This document shows, in pieces, positions 51,099-60,020 of a stretch of DNA of 64,000 nucleotides. The first letter of the stretch is position 1; every line of letters starts with the position of its first letter. Origin of the DNA: Alcaligenaceae bacterium SAGV5 (GTDB lineage: Bacteria; Pseudomonadota; Gammaproteobacteria; Burkholderiales; Burkholderiaceae_B); NCBI GenBank assembly GCA_009360345.1, contig SPDP01000002.1, forward strand, positions 744,001 through 808,000, given 5' to 3'. The notes beneath the pieces are model-generated. The model was not told where the DNA came from. It saw nothing but the letters and a program-made list of their open reading frames with translations, and searched no databases. The position numbers and the translations under genes are program-made.

Positions 51099-51105
51099 AC
51101 GACGG

Positions 51106-51894
51106 CTATCGGGGCGCCAGCACCGCGGCCGGCCGGTGGGCGATCAGCACGTCCTTGGGAATGACGATGTCCATCAGGAACACATCGCCCGGATAGTAGG
51201 AAATGCCGGCCGTCAGTACCCGCGAATCCGTGGCCATCAACTTGCGGACCAGCTTGGCCACCGGGGCGCCGTAGGGGCAGTCGAGCTTCCTGGCCAGCAC
51301 CACGTCGGCCGTCTCGATGCTGATGGTCTGGTAGGAATGGTCGACGTCTTCCTCGGCATACTGCAGGGCGAGCTGCAGCAACAGTTCGGAGGCCGCGGCC
51401 CCGTCGGGGAAGCGCGCGTACAGGTGGCTCGCCACGAACATGTTGTAGACCCCGATGGGTTTGCCTTCCCGCACGTGCGTCTTGATCACTTCCACGTAGG
51501 AGTCGTAGAAGCTGCCGCTGGCGACCAGTTCCGGCGGCAGGACGGCGTCGCGCACCACCTCGTGCACGACGATGGAGAAGCCGCCGGCGCGCGGGGACAG
51601 GCCCGAAATGGGCGTGCGCAGATGCCCAGGCGCCGCGCCCGGGACCTCGCACACGAAGGTGCCGCGCCCACGGTTCGAGACCAGCACGTTTTCCTGGACC
51701 AGCACGTTCACGGCCTGGCGGACGGTAATGCGCGCCACCTGGTACTGTTCGGCCAGCACTTCATAGCGGGGAAGCTGGTAGCCGACCGGCCACGCGCCGG
51801 ACGTGATCTTGTTGCGCAGCGCGTCGGCCAGCTGCACATATAGCGAAATCCGGCTCTTGGGATCGAGCTTGAACTGGTTGCCCTCGGTACTCAT
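51106..51894 (-). CDS. GntR-family regulator (HutC type with UTRA domain)
   Basis: A 262-residue regulator. An N-terminal winged helix (LYVQLADALRNKITSGAWPV, LAEQYQVARITVRQAVNVL, NRGRGTFV) occupies about residues 17-82, and the rest is a UTRA ligand-binding domain. Encoded 21 bases after the Lrp-type gene on the same strand and convergent with the CoA-pathway operon, which it could control. Ligand unknown. Confidence 0.88.
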   Translation of the reverse strand: MSTEGNQFKLDPKSRISLYVQLADALRNKITSGAWPVGYQLPRYEVLAEQYQVARITVRQAVNVLVQENVLVSNRGRGTFVCEVPGAAPGHLRTPISGLSPRAGGFSIVVHEVVRDAVLPPELVASGSFYDSYVEVIKTHVREGKPIGVYNMFVASHLYARFPDGAAASELLLQLALQYAEEDVDHSYQTISIETADVVLARKLDCPYGAPVAKLVRKLMATDSRVLTAGISYYPGDVFLMDIVIPKDVLIAHRPAAVLAPR

Positions 51895-51915
51895 GCTTGC
51901 ATCCTATCGTACTTT

Positions 51916-52407
51916 TCAGCGCGGATTCGCCGGACCGATGGCTTGCGGCACGTCCTTGATTTTCTTGAGCGCGAAGCTGGAACGCATATCCACGACCGCC
52001 GGATGTTTCATCAGGGTATCCATGGAAAAACGCGAGAAATGCGCGAGGTCGACCACCTGCACGCGCAGCAGGTAGTCCATGTCGCCCGTCATCGCGTAGC
52101 AGGCCACGACCTCGGGCCAGCCCAGGACGTCGCGGGCGAACTGCTCGATGGGCGCATGGCCGCCATCCACATGCTTCTGGAGCCGCACGCTGACGTAGGC
52201 CAGGAGACCCAGCCCCACTTTCTCGGCATCGACGATGGCGACGTACTGCCGGATCACGCCGGTGGTCTCCAGGCGCCGGACCCGCCTCAGGCAAGGGCTG
52301 GGCGACAGCGCCACGCGTTCGGCCAGTTCCTGGTTGGTCAGCCGGCCGTCGCGCTGCAATTCCTCCAGAATCCGCCTATCCGTGCGATCCAATTCGACTT
52401 CGGGCAT
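51916..52407 (-). CDS. Lrp/AsnC-family transcriptional regulator
   Basis: A 163-residue Lrp-type regulator. Helix-turn-helix at the N-terminus (LDRTDRRILEELQRDGRLTN, LAERVALSPSPCLRRVRRLE) and the RAM domain (VVACYAMTGDMDYLLRVQV). Divergent from 4-hydroxyphenylpyruvate dioxygenase, so control of tyrosine or aromatic amino-acid breakdown is likely. ATG 52407 gives the standard start MPEVELD. The longer frame upstream reads through the AT-rich promoter region. Confidence 0.9.
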   Translation of the reverse strand: MPEVELDRTDRRILEELQRDGRLTNQELAERVALSPSPCLRRVRRLETTGVIRQYVAIVDAEKVGLGLLAYVSVRLQKHVDGGHAPIEQFARDVLGWPEVVACYAMTGDMDYLLRVQVVDLAHFSRFSMDTLMKHPAVVDMRSSFALKKIKDVPQAIGPANPR

Positions 52408-52558
52408 GATTGACCAAAAATTGAATATCCAGAGCAATTTTATTTCAAAAACATCACCTTCATGAGCAATATTTGAAATCATTTGCCTCGCGATCATTCC
52501 TACAATTCCGTCTGACAGCCCTTTCGATCAGGCGCGCAGCGCCACAGCGGAGACAACC
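52408..52558. promoter_or_regulatory. lrp-hpd divergent promoter region with repeats
   Basis: AT-rich 151 bases in an otherwise GC-rich window. Perfect inverted repeat ATTTCAAA (52442-52449) and TTTGAAAT (52472-52479), and a direct repeat GAGCAAT at 52432 and 52464, 32 bases apart (three turns). These suit an Lrp-type octamer wrapping DNA. TACAAT at 52501-52506 is a candidate -10 for hpd, with no clear -35, as expected for an activated promoter. Confidence 0.6.
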
Positions 52559-53660
<1,102 letters not shown>

Positions 53661-53662
<2 letters not shown>

Positions 53663-53745
53663 CCCCCCTACGCGCTGACGCGCGCCCCCCAGGGGGCGAT
53701 GCGGGTGGACCGGCAAAGCCGGATCCACCGCATCCTGGGCTAGAC
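53661..53745. repeat. ~80-bp palindromic dispersed repeat, copy 2
   Basis: Begins right at the hpd stop: C run, ACGCGC/CGCGC mini-hairpin, CCCCCCAGGGGG, then a long stem GATGCGG ... TGGACCGGC-AAA-GCCGGATCCA ... CCGCATC. The counterpart at 43488 has GACGC/GCGTC where this has GATGC/GCATC, a compensating pair change. May also act as a terminator for hpd, though no T tract follows. Confidence 0.7.
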
Positions 53746-53785
53746 AAACGGCTGGCGAGGGCTGGCGCTTTGTGGTGGTCCGCGT

Positions 53786-54220
53786 TCAGCGCGGCGCGGT
53801 GACGCTGCGGATGCCGTCCACGGGGGGGAGCCTGGTGGCCTGGACTTCGACGCGTTCGCCCCCCTGGTCCAGCACCACGCCACCGCCCAGGACCTCGGCC
53901 AGCGTGACGCCTTCGGCCAGCTGGGTGCCGACGGCATAGGCGCGGGCGGGGCGGCCGTCGATGGCCAGGACCGCCGAGCCGCTGGGCCCGGCGGCGATGA
54001 GGCCCGCCACGACCACCTGGATCTTCGCTCCCGCGCCCGTGCCGAACCAGCCGGCCACGGGGCCGGTGTCGGTCTGCAGGGCACCGTCGCCCACCGCGGT
54101 GGGGGGAGCGGGCGGCGGAGACGGCGCGAGCAGGATGGCTCCCCACACGCCCAGGCCCGCCGCAAGCACGAGCAGCGCGACGAAGGTGCTCAATCGGGGG
54201 AGGTTGGGGATTACCCGCAT
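53786..54220 (-). CDS. gspC: type II secretion system protein GspC (short form)
   Basis: A 144-residue inner-membrane protein. A membrane segment spans about residues 12-32 (FVALLVLAAGLGVWGAILL), followed by a Pro-rich linker and the homology-region (HR) domain (VAGLIAAGPSGSAVLAIDGR, AYAVGTQLAEGVTLAEVL, VVLDQGGERVEV). There is no PDZ domain. It links the inner-membrane platform to the GspD secretin. Encoded divergently from gspG, an arrangement that lets the two arms be controlled from one intergenic region. Short length fits the PDZ-less GspC proteins of Burkholderia- and Xanthomonas-type systems. Confidence 0.85.
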   Translation of the reverse strand: MRVIPNLPRLSTFVALLVLAAGLGVWGAILLAPSPPPAPPTAVGDGALQTDTGPVAGWFGTGAGAKIQVVVAGLIAAGPSGSAVLAIDGRPARAYAVGTQLAEGVTLAEVLGGGVVLDQGGERVEVQATRLPPVDGIRSVTAPR

Positions 54221-54257
54221 TACTGGCTCCGGCAGGGGCCGCTTGGGCGCGGCCGGT

Positions 54258-54274
54258 CAAAATGGTCCATTTTG
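54258..54274. promoter_or_regulatory. 17-bp perfect palindrome between gspC and gspG
   Basis: CAAAATGGTCCATTTTG has perfect 8-bp arms around one central base. It lies 38 bases upstream of the gspC ATG and 94 bases before the gspG GTG, in the only spacer between the two arms of the secretion locus. GATAAT at 54327-54332 could be the gspG -10. A strong candidate operator for coordinated control. Confidence 0.6.
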
Positions 54275-54367
54275 CGGGCGGAATATGACAGGGATACCCA
54301 CATCATGAATTGTCATCTAAAGCAGCGATAATAGGTGCCGCAAAAATTACGACACGGAGTTTACGCT

Positions 54368-54811
54368 GTGACACGGTCACGCTCTATCCGCGCCCGGCGC
54401 CAGGCCGGCTTTACCCTGATCGAGATCATGGTCGTCGTGGTCATCCTGGGCATCCTGGCGGCGCTGGTCGTGCCGCGGGTGCTCGACAGGCCCGATCAGG
54501 CCCGGGCCGTTGCCGCCCGGCAGGATGTTTCCGGCATCATGCAGGCATTGAAGTTATACCGTCTCGACAATGGCCGCTACCCCACGACCGAGCAAGGCCT
54601 GCGCGCCCTGGTCGAGCGGCCCGCGACCGGACAGGTTCCGCCCAACTGGAAACAGTACCTCGACCGCCTCCCCGCCGATCCCTGGGGCAATCCGTACCAA
54701 TACCTGAACCCGGGCGTACGCGGCGCCGACGTCGACGTGTTTTCGCTGGGCGCCGACGGCCAGCCCGGCGGCGAAAACGCCAATGCCGACGTCGGTTCCT
54801 GGGATCTCTAA
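54368..54811 (+). CDS. gspG: type II secretion major pseudopilin GspG
   Basis: A 147-residue major pseudopilin. The prepilin peptidase site is G-FTLIEIMVVVVILGILAAL, with the +5 Glu. The C-terminal calcium-site region with DPWGNPYQYLNPG and DVFSLGADGQPGGE is diagnostic of GspG. GTG 54368 lies nine bases after GGAG and gives a normal short leader (MTRSRSIRARRQAG); GTG 54335 is less likely. It polymerises into the pseudopilus that pushes substrates through the secretin. Confidence 0.95.
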   Translation: MTRSRSIRARRQAGFTLIEIMVVVVILGILAALVVPRVLDRPDQARAVAARQDVSGIMQALKLYRLDNGRYPTTEQGLRALVERPATGQVPPNWKQYLDRLPADPWGNPYQYLNPGVRGADVDVFSLGADGQPGGENANADVGSWDL

Positions 54812-55334
54812 GCCCCGGCGCAGCACCGCCGCCCGCGGGGTCGGCGCGGGCCCCCGGCGTGCCCGGGGGTTCACGCTGATCGAACTGATGGTCGTGGTCG
54901 TGATCGTCGGGATCGCCGCCGCGGCCGTGACCATCCGGGCCTTCCCCGATCGCCGCAAGCTGCTCCGGGACGACGCCGAACGGCTGGCCCAGTTGTTCTC
55001 CGTGGCCCAGGGCGAGGTCCGGGCCGACGGCCGCCGCATCACCTGGCAGGCGGACGAACAGGGCTATCGCTTCGTCCGGCGCGCCCGTGCCCTGACGCCG
55101 GGCGCGGTCGTGGCCGCCGGCACCTCCACCACCACGCTGGACACCTTCGGCCGCGACGAACTGCTGCGCCCGCGCCGCTGGGCCGACGGCCCCGTCACCG
55201 TACAGGTGGAGCCGCCCGGCCCGCCCGTGTTCACATCGGAGTGGATCCCGGGTCCGCTCATCGTCCGGTTGCGCAACGCCGATGCGATCGTGACCATCCT
55301 GCGCGACGAGGCGGGACGCTATGCGGTCCAATGA
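54783..55334 (+). CDS. gspH: type II secretion minor pseudopilin GspH
   Basis: A 183-residue minor pseudopilin with leader peptide and cleavage site RRARG-FTLIELMVVVVIVG. The C-terminal domain has the loosely conserved DTFGRDEL and GPLIVRLRNADAIVTI strands. Its ATG overlaps the gspG 3' end by 29 bases in another frame, showing tight coupling. The leader of about 29 residues is long for a prepilin, so an internal start cannot be excluded. Confidence 0.9.
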   Translation: MPTSVPGISKPRRSTAARGVGAGPRRARGFTLIELMVVVVIVGIAAAAVTIRAFPDRRKLLRDDAERLAQLFSVAQGEVRADGRRITWQADEQGYRFVRRARALTPGAVVAAGTSTTTLDTFGRDELLRPRRWADGPVTVQVEPPGPPVFTSEWIPGPLIVRLRNADAIVTILRDEAGRYAVQ

Positions 55335-55692
55335 CGCCGGCTTCACCCTGGTCGAAGTGCTGGTCGCGCTGGCCATCGTGGGCGTGGCGCTGGCCGCGTC
55401 GGTGCGGGCGGTCGGCCTGATCGCGCAGAACAACGCCGCGCTGCGCGCCAAGTCGCTGGCGCTGGTCGAGGCCGAGAACCAGCTGGCCGAATTGCGCCTG
55501 GCCCGCCTCATGCCGAGCCCGGGGCGCCAGATGGTCGCCTGCCCCCAGGGCGGCCAGGCCATGCAGTGCGAACAGGTCTTCACCAACTCCGACAACACCA
55601 ACATCCGCCAGGTGATGATCCGCGTCCATCCCGAGGGCGATCCCGACCGCGTGCTGGCGCAGGTCAACGGCTTCCTGAGCGCGCTGCCATGA
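55321..55692 (+). CDS. gspI: type II secretion minor pseudopilin GspI
   Basis: A 123-residue minor pseudopilin with a very short leader (MRSNDAG) and cleavage before FTLVEVLVALAIVGVALA. The ENQLAELRLAR motif after the first helix is typical of GspI. It is part of the GspI-J-K tip complex. Overlaps gspH by 14 bases and gspJ by four. Confidence 0.93.
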   Translation: MRSNDAGFTLVEVLVALAIVGVALAASVRAVGLIAQNNAALRAKSLALVEAENQLAELRLARLMPSPGRQMVACPQGGQAMQCEQVFTNSDNTNIRQVMIRVHPEGDPDRVLAQVNGFLSALP

Positions 55693-56303
55693 TCCGACGC
55701 GCGCAGGCCGGCTTCACCCTGATCGAGGTGCTCGTCGCCATCTCCCTGATGGCGGTGGTGGCCATCATCTCGTGGCGCGGCCTGGAGAACGTCAGCGCCC
55801 TGCAGCGCCGGCTGGCGGGCGATGCCGACGAGGTCGAGAACGTCACCCGCATGCTGGGCCAGCTCGAGCGCGACCTGGCCATGCGCGCGCCGGACGCGCT
55901 GCTGGACACCGGCACCGCCACGGCCACCGGCGCGCGGCTGCCGCAAAGCCTGCGCATCACCATCAAGGAAACGCCCGACGCCTCCGCCACGCTGGAGATC
56001 ATCCGCGCCGACGCGGCCGACCCGGCGGGCTGGCAGCGTGTCGTCTGGTTCCTGGACGGTACGGTGCTGCGCCGCGCGGCCGGCGCCCCGGCGCGCCTCT
56101 ACCCCCTGCCCGCGGCGGGCGGCGGCGCGGCGATACTAGGGGGCGTGACACGCTTCGCCATACGCGCCTGGGTACCCGGCCAGGGCTGGATCAACACACC
56201 GTTCCCCGCCACCGGGACCCCGTTCACCGGCCTGGAGCTATCGGCCGAACGCCGGAACGGCGAGCGCGTGGAGCGCTATCGGCGCGTGGTGGTGCTCGAA
56301 TGA
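55689..56303 (+). CDS. gspJ: type II secretion minor pseudopilin GspJ
   Basis: A 204-residue minor pseudopilin. Leader MIRRAQAG and cleavage before FTLIEVLVAISLMAVVAIIS. Conserved GLE and LGQLERDLAMRAPD segments follow the first helix. Part of the pseudopilus tip. ATG overlaps gspI (ATGA), and its stop overlaps gspK. Confidence 0.93.
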   Translation: MIRRAQAGFTLIEVLVAISLMAVVAIISWRGLENVSALQRRLAGDADEVENVTRMLGQLERDLAMRAPDALLDTGTATATGARLPQSLRITIKETPDASATLEIIRADAADPAGWQRVVWFLDGTVLRRAAGAPARLYPLPAAGGGAAILGGVTRFAIRAWVPGQGWINTPFPATGTPFTGLELSAERRNGERVERYRRVVVLE

Positions 56304-57307
56304 CCGGACGCCCGGACCTTCGCGGCAAGGCGCGCCGGCAGCGCGGCATGGCGGTGATCAGCGCCCTGCTCATCGTGGCCGCCGTGGCGGTGCTCGTGAC
56401 CGGGCTCTTCCAGCGCCAGGCGGCGTCGGTGCGCGCCGTCGAGAACGAACAGGCACGCATCCAGGCGCGCTGGCTGCTGCTGGGCGGCCTGGACTGGGCC
56501 CGCCTGGTCCTGCGGGAAGACGCCCGCCGCAACAACACGACGCGCCTGGGCGAGCTGTGGGCCACGCCCGTGGCCGATACCCGCATCACCCGGCCCGGGG
56601 ACGACAGGGTGGCCTTGTTCTCCGGCCGCATCGAGGACGAGCAGGGCAAGTACAACCTGCGCAACCTGGCCAAGGCCGGCGTGCCGCAACCCGCGGAAAT
56701 CGCCGCGCTGGACCGGCTGTGCGCGATGCTGGGCCTGCCCGGCAGCCTGGCGCCGCGGATCGCCGTGCGGATCGCCAGCGCCCAGGCCGTGCCGGGCGGT
56801 TCCGGGGAAACCGGCACGGGAACGGGAACGGGAACGGGGGCCGGAACCGGCACGGGCCAGAACGGGGACACCGCGCAGAGCCGCGGCCCCTCGGCCCCGA
56901 TGATACGGACGGTGGACGACCTGGAGGGCATCACCGAGGTGGACGAAAAAACGATCGAGGCCCTGCGCCCCTACGTGACGGTGCTGCCCGAGAACACCGC
57001 CGTCAACGCCAACACGGCCCCGGCCGAGGTCCTGGCGACGGTGGTGCCGGGACTGTCGCTGGCGCAGGCCCGCGCGCTGACCGAACAGCGCAACGCCGGC
57101 TCCTGGTTCAACGACCGGGCCGATTTCGGCAACCGCCTGGCCAATCCTGACATTACTATCAGCGACGCGCAGATCGTCACCGCCAGCAAGTGGTTCATGG
57201 TTTCCGGTACCGTGACGCTGGAGCGCGCCGCCGTCACGATGCAGGCGCTCGTCTCGCGGGCCAATGCCAATTCACCCACCGTGGTCTGGAAGAGGGAGAC
57301 CAATTGA
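56300..57307 (+). CDS. gspK: type II secretion minor pseudopilin GspK
   Basis: A 335-residue atypical large pseudopilin. The leader is MTGRPDLRGKARRQRG with the cleaved helix MAVISALLIVAAVAVLVTGL; like other GspK proteins it lacks the +5 Glu. The core includes DEQGKYNLRNL and the SAM-like helices ending NTAPAEVLATVVPGLSLAQA. Between them is a Gly-Thr run encoded by tandem hexamers (about 56811-56860), a lineage-specific insertion. It caps the pseudopilus. Confidence 0.93.
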   Translation: MTGRPDLRGKARRQRGMAVISALLIVAAVAVLVTGLFQRQAASVRAVENEQARIQARWLLLGGLDWARLVLREDARRNNTTRLGELWATPVADTRITRPGDDRVALFSGRIEDEQGKYNLRNLAKAGVPQPAEIAALDRLCAMLGLPGSLAPRIAVRIASAQAVPGGSGETGTGTGTGTGAGTGTGQNGDTAQSRGPSAPMIRTVDDLEGITEVDEKTIEALRPYVTVLPENTAVNANTAPAEVLATVVPGLSLAQARALTEQRNAGSWFNDRADFGNRLANPDITISDAQIVTASKWFMVSGTVTLERAAVTMQALVSRANANSPTVVWKRETN

Positions 57308-58695
57308 AGACAACGTTGCGGCTAGAGCTACCCGCCCTATCCATGCTGCATGCCAGTTCGCGGGTGGCGTTCGCGCTGCTGGACCGCCAGCATGCCGTCC
57401 AACGGACGGGCGAACTGCCGCTGGCCGAACTGGCCGCGGCCGTGCCGCCCAGCCGCGTCGAGGCCATCCTGCACCCGGCCGACAGCGTGCTGACCACCGT
57501 CACGGTGCCGCCCCTGCCCACCCACCGGCTGCAGGCCGCCGTCGCGGGCGCGGTCGAACCCATGCTGCTGGGCGATATCGAGAGCCTGGCCGTCGCCCAC
57601 GGCGCCCGCACCGGCGACGGCGCCGTCGCCGTGGCATGGACGGCCCGCGACCCGCTGGCGCGCGCCCTGCGGCTGCTGGCCGACAACGGCTTGCCCGCCG
57701 ACGTCCTGATGCCGGCCCCGCTGGCCCTGCCGCTGACTGAAACAGGATGGACCGTGCTGGTGCGCGACGACCACGTGGTCGTACGCACCGGCCTGCAGAC
57801 CGGCCAGGCCTGGGCCATCGACCCCTTCGCCACGACCGATGCCGATCCGGCGGTGGCCGCGCTGCTACCCGCGCTCGAACAGGCCCCCCCCGGCGTCGTC
57901 GGCTGGATCGATCCGCCGCCCGCCGGCTGGCCCGAACTCTCGGATACCGAACGCCGCCCCCTGCCCGCCACCGCTCGCTGGCAGGGCGCCACCCCGGGCT
58001 GGTCGCTCGCCCTGGCCGATCTGCAGCCGCACCGCACCGGCCGTTCGCCGTGGCGCCAGCCGGCCCTCTGGGCCGCGGCCGCGGCCGCCGTCTGGCTGCT
58101 GGGCCTGAACGTCCATGCCTGGCAGCTGGGCCGCGAGGAAGCCGGCCTGCGCCAGCGCATGACCGCCCAGGTCAAGGCGGCCTTCCCGGACATTCCCGTC
58201 GTGCTGGACCCGCTGCGCCAGGCCGAACAGCGGCGCGACTCGCTGCGGGCCGCGGGCGGTGAATTCGGCTCGTCCGATTTCCTGCCCCTGGCGCTGGCGA
58301 CCACGCAATTGCTGCCGGCCGCCACGAACAACGTCGTGGCGCTGCGCTACACGCAGGGCGAACTGAAGCTGGAACTGGTGGACGACGGCATAGGCATGGT
58401 CGCCAAGGCCGGCGCCGCCCCGACCCCGGCGCCGCAGCAACAGGCGACGCATGGCCTGCGGCGCTTCGTGCCGCGCCGGGAACAGGCGGCCACGCCCGCC
58501 CCCGCGCCGGCGGCCAGCCGGATGGAAATCGATCCGGCCATCCTGCAACGCGCAGAAAGCCTGGGCCTGCAGGTCGCGCATGACGACGGCGTCTGGACCA
58601 TCCGCTCCGCCGCCAGCGCGGGCCAGGACGGCAGCTCGCGCCCATCGCCACAGGGCGGCGGCGTGCGCATTCAACAGGACAACCCGCGACGATGA
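57304..58695 (+). CDS. gspL: type II secretion assembly protein GspL
   Basis: A 463-residue GspL. The N-terminal cytoplasmic actin-like domain (VTVPPLPTHRLQAAVAGAVE) contacts the GspE ATPase, one membrane segment (WAAAAAAVWLLGLNVHAW, about residues 256-273) follows, and a periplasmic ferredoxin-like domain ends it. TTG 57304 overlaps the gspK stop (TTGA) and gives the full family N-terminus; ATG 57343 would shorten it by 13 residues. The region after the periplasmic domain is Ala/Pro-rich. Confidence 0.88.
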   Translation: MKTTLRLELPALSMLHASSRVAFALLDRQHAVQRTGELPLAELAAAVPPSRVEAILHPADSVLTTVTVPPLPTHRLQAAVAGAVEPMLLGDIESLAVAHGARTGDGAVAVAWTARDPLARALRLLADNGLPADVLMPAPLALPLTETGWTVLVRDDHVVVRTGLQTGQAWAIDPFATTDADPAVAALLPALEQAPPGVVGWIDPPPAGWPELSDTERRPLPATARWQGATPGWSLALADLQPHRTGRSPWRQPALWAAAAAAVWLLGLNVHAWQLGREEAGLRQRMTAQVKAAFPDIPVVLDPLRQAEQRRDSLRAAGGEFGSSDFLPLALATTQLLPAATNNVVALRYTQGELKLELVDDGIGMVAKAGAAPTPAPQQQATHGLRRFVPRREQAATPAPAPAASRMEIDPAILQRAESLGLQVAHDDGVWTIRSAASAGQDGSSRPSPQGGGVRIQQDNPRR

Positions 58696-59273
58696 ATTTG
58701 CCCGCTTTCAAGCTTTCCATGCCGCCGGCGCTCACCCGGCTCGGCGAAGACGCCGGGCGGCGCTGGGCCCGGCTCGCGCCGCGCGAACGCCGCCTGCTGG
58801 GCATCGCCGGCGCGGTGGCCGGCGCATCCCTCGTATTCCTGCTGTTCGTCGAGCCCGCCTGGACCCGCGCCAGCCGCCTGGGCACGCAGTTGCCGCAGTT
58901 GCGCACCCAGGCGGCCCGCGTCGACGCGCTGACGACCGAGGCGCGCGGCCTGCAACGCGTGACCAGCGGCAGGATGACGGCCGACGAGACCCGCCAGGCC
59001 CTGGCCCAGAGCCTGGAACGCGCCGGCCTCGCCGCCGAGGTGGCCCCCGCGGCCTCGCCGGCGGGGACCACCGGCGAGGCCTGGCAGGTCACCGTCGACC
59101 AGGTCCAGGCCGCCGGCCTGATGCAGTGGCTGGCCTCGGTGCCAGGCCGCACCCGCCTTCAATTGGCACAGGCCGATCTGGAACGCCCCACGGACGACAA
59201 CGGCCGCCTGCTGACGGGCAAGGCGTCGGGCGTCCTGGTATTCACCCCGGCCACGACCGGACAGGCCCGCTGA
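58692..59273 (+). CDS. gspM: type II secretion protein GspM
   Basis: A 193-residue GspM. A short cytoplasmic N-terminus with LAPRERRLLGIAGAVAGASLVFLLFVEPAW marks the single membrane segment (about residues 35-56). The periplasmic coiled and ferredoxin-like domain follows. It partners with GspL. Overlaps gspL by four bases and gspN by one (TGATG). Confidence 0.9.
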   Translation: MNLPAFKLSMPPALTRLGEDAGRRWARLAPRERRLLGIAGAVAGASLVFLLFVEPAWTRASRLGTQLPQLRTQAARVDALTTEARGLQRVTSGRMTADETRQALAQSLERAGLAAEVAPAASPAGTTGEAWQVTVDQVQAAGLMQWLASVPGRTRLQLAQADLERPTDDNGRLLTGKASGVLVFTPATTGQAR

Positions 59274-60016
59274 TGCGTACCTGGCTGAAGATCCTCCTGT
59301 GCACCGCGGTGGCCCTGGCCGCCGCCCTGGCGGTACTGCCGGCCCGCTGGCTGATCGCGATCCTGCCGGCCCAGTGGCCGGTGGCCGTGGTCGACGCCTC
59401 GGGCACGGTCTGGCGTGGCAGCGCGCTGCTCGCGCTTGGTTTCCCCGAAGCCCGCAGCACACTGCCGGCGCCGGTCGAATGGCGGACGAGATGGGATGGC
59501 GGCCCGATGGTCGAGATCCGCCACCCCTGGCTGGACGGCCCGCTGGGCCTGCGCCTGCAGACCAACGGTTTCCTGCTGTCGGGCCGCACCCTGAAGCTGC
59601 CCGCCTCCACCCTGGAGCAACTGGGGGCGCCCTTCAACACCCTGCGGCCCGCTGGCGACCTGCGGCTCAAGTGGCCGTCCCTGCGGCTCAACGGCGGCAT
59701 TCCTGCCGGCGAGATCCTCGATGCCGAATGGAGCAACGCCGGCACCGCGCTGTCGCTGCTCCGGCCCATCGGCCACTACCGCGCGCGCCTGACCGGCGAA
59801 GCCGGCGGCGCCGTCGCGCTGGCGCTTTCCACGCTGTCCGGCCCCCTGACCATGGAAGGGTCCGGCCGCTGGGCCGCGCGCACCGGCTTCAGCTTCAACG
59901 GGGTTGCCCGCCCCGCCCCCAATGCCTCGCCCGAGGCCCGCGCCGCGCTGCAAAGCACACTATCGGCGCTCGGCCGCCGCTCGGGCGACGACTCCATCCT
60001 GCAAATCGGCCGCTAA
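59273..60016 (+). CDS. gspN: type II secretion protein GspN
   Basis: A 247-residue GspN. One N-terminal membrane anchor (ILLCTAVALAAALAVLPARW) precedes a periplasmic beta-rich domain with GTVWRGSALLALG near residue 45, the typical T2SSN motif. GspN is absent from many systems, and its role at the inner membrane is not settled. ATG 59273 overlaps the gspM stop. The gspD ATG is only five bases after its stop. Confidence 0.9.
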   Translation: MRTWLKILLCTAVALAAALAVLPARWLIAILPAQWPVAVVDASGTVWRGSALLALGFPEARSTLPAPVEWRTRWDGGPMVEIRHPWLDGPLGLRLQTNGFLLSGRTLKLPASTLEQLGAPFNTLRPAGDLRLKWPSLRLNGGIPAGEILDAEWSNAGTALSLLRPIGHYRARLTGEAGGAVALALSTLSGPLTMEGSGRWAARTGFSFNGVARPAPNASPEARAALQSTLSALGRRSGDDSILQIGR

Positions 60017-60020
60017 CATC

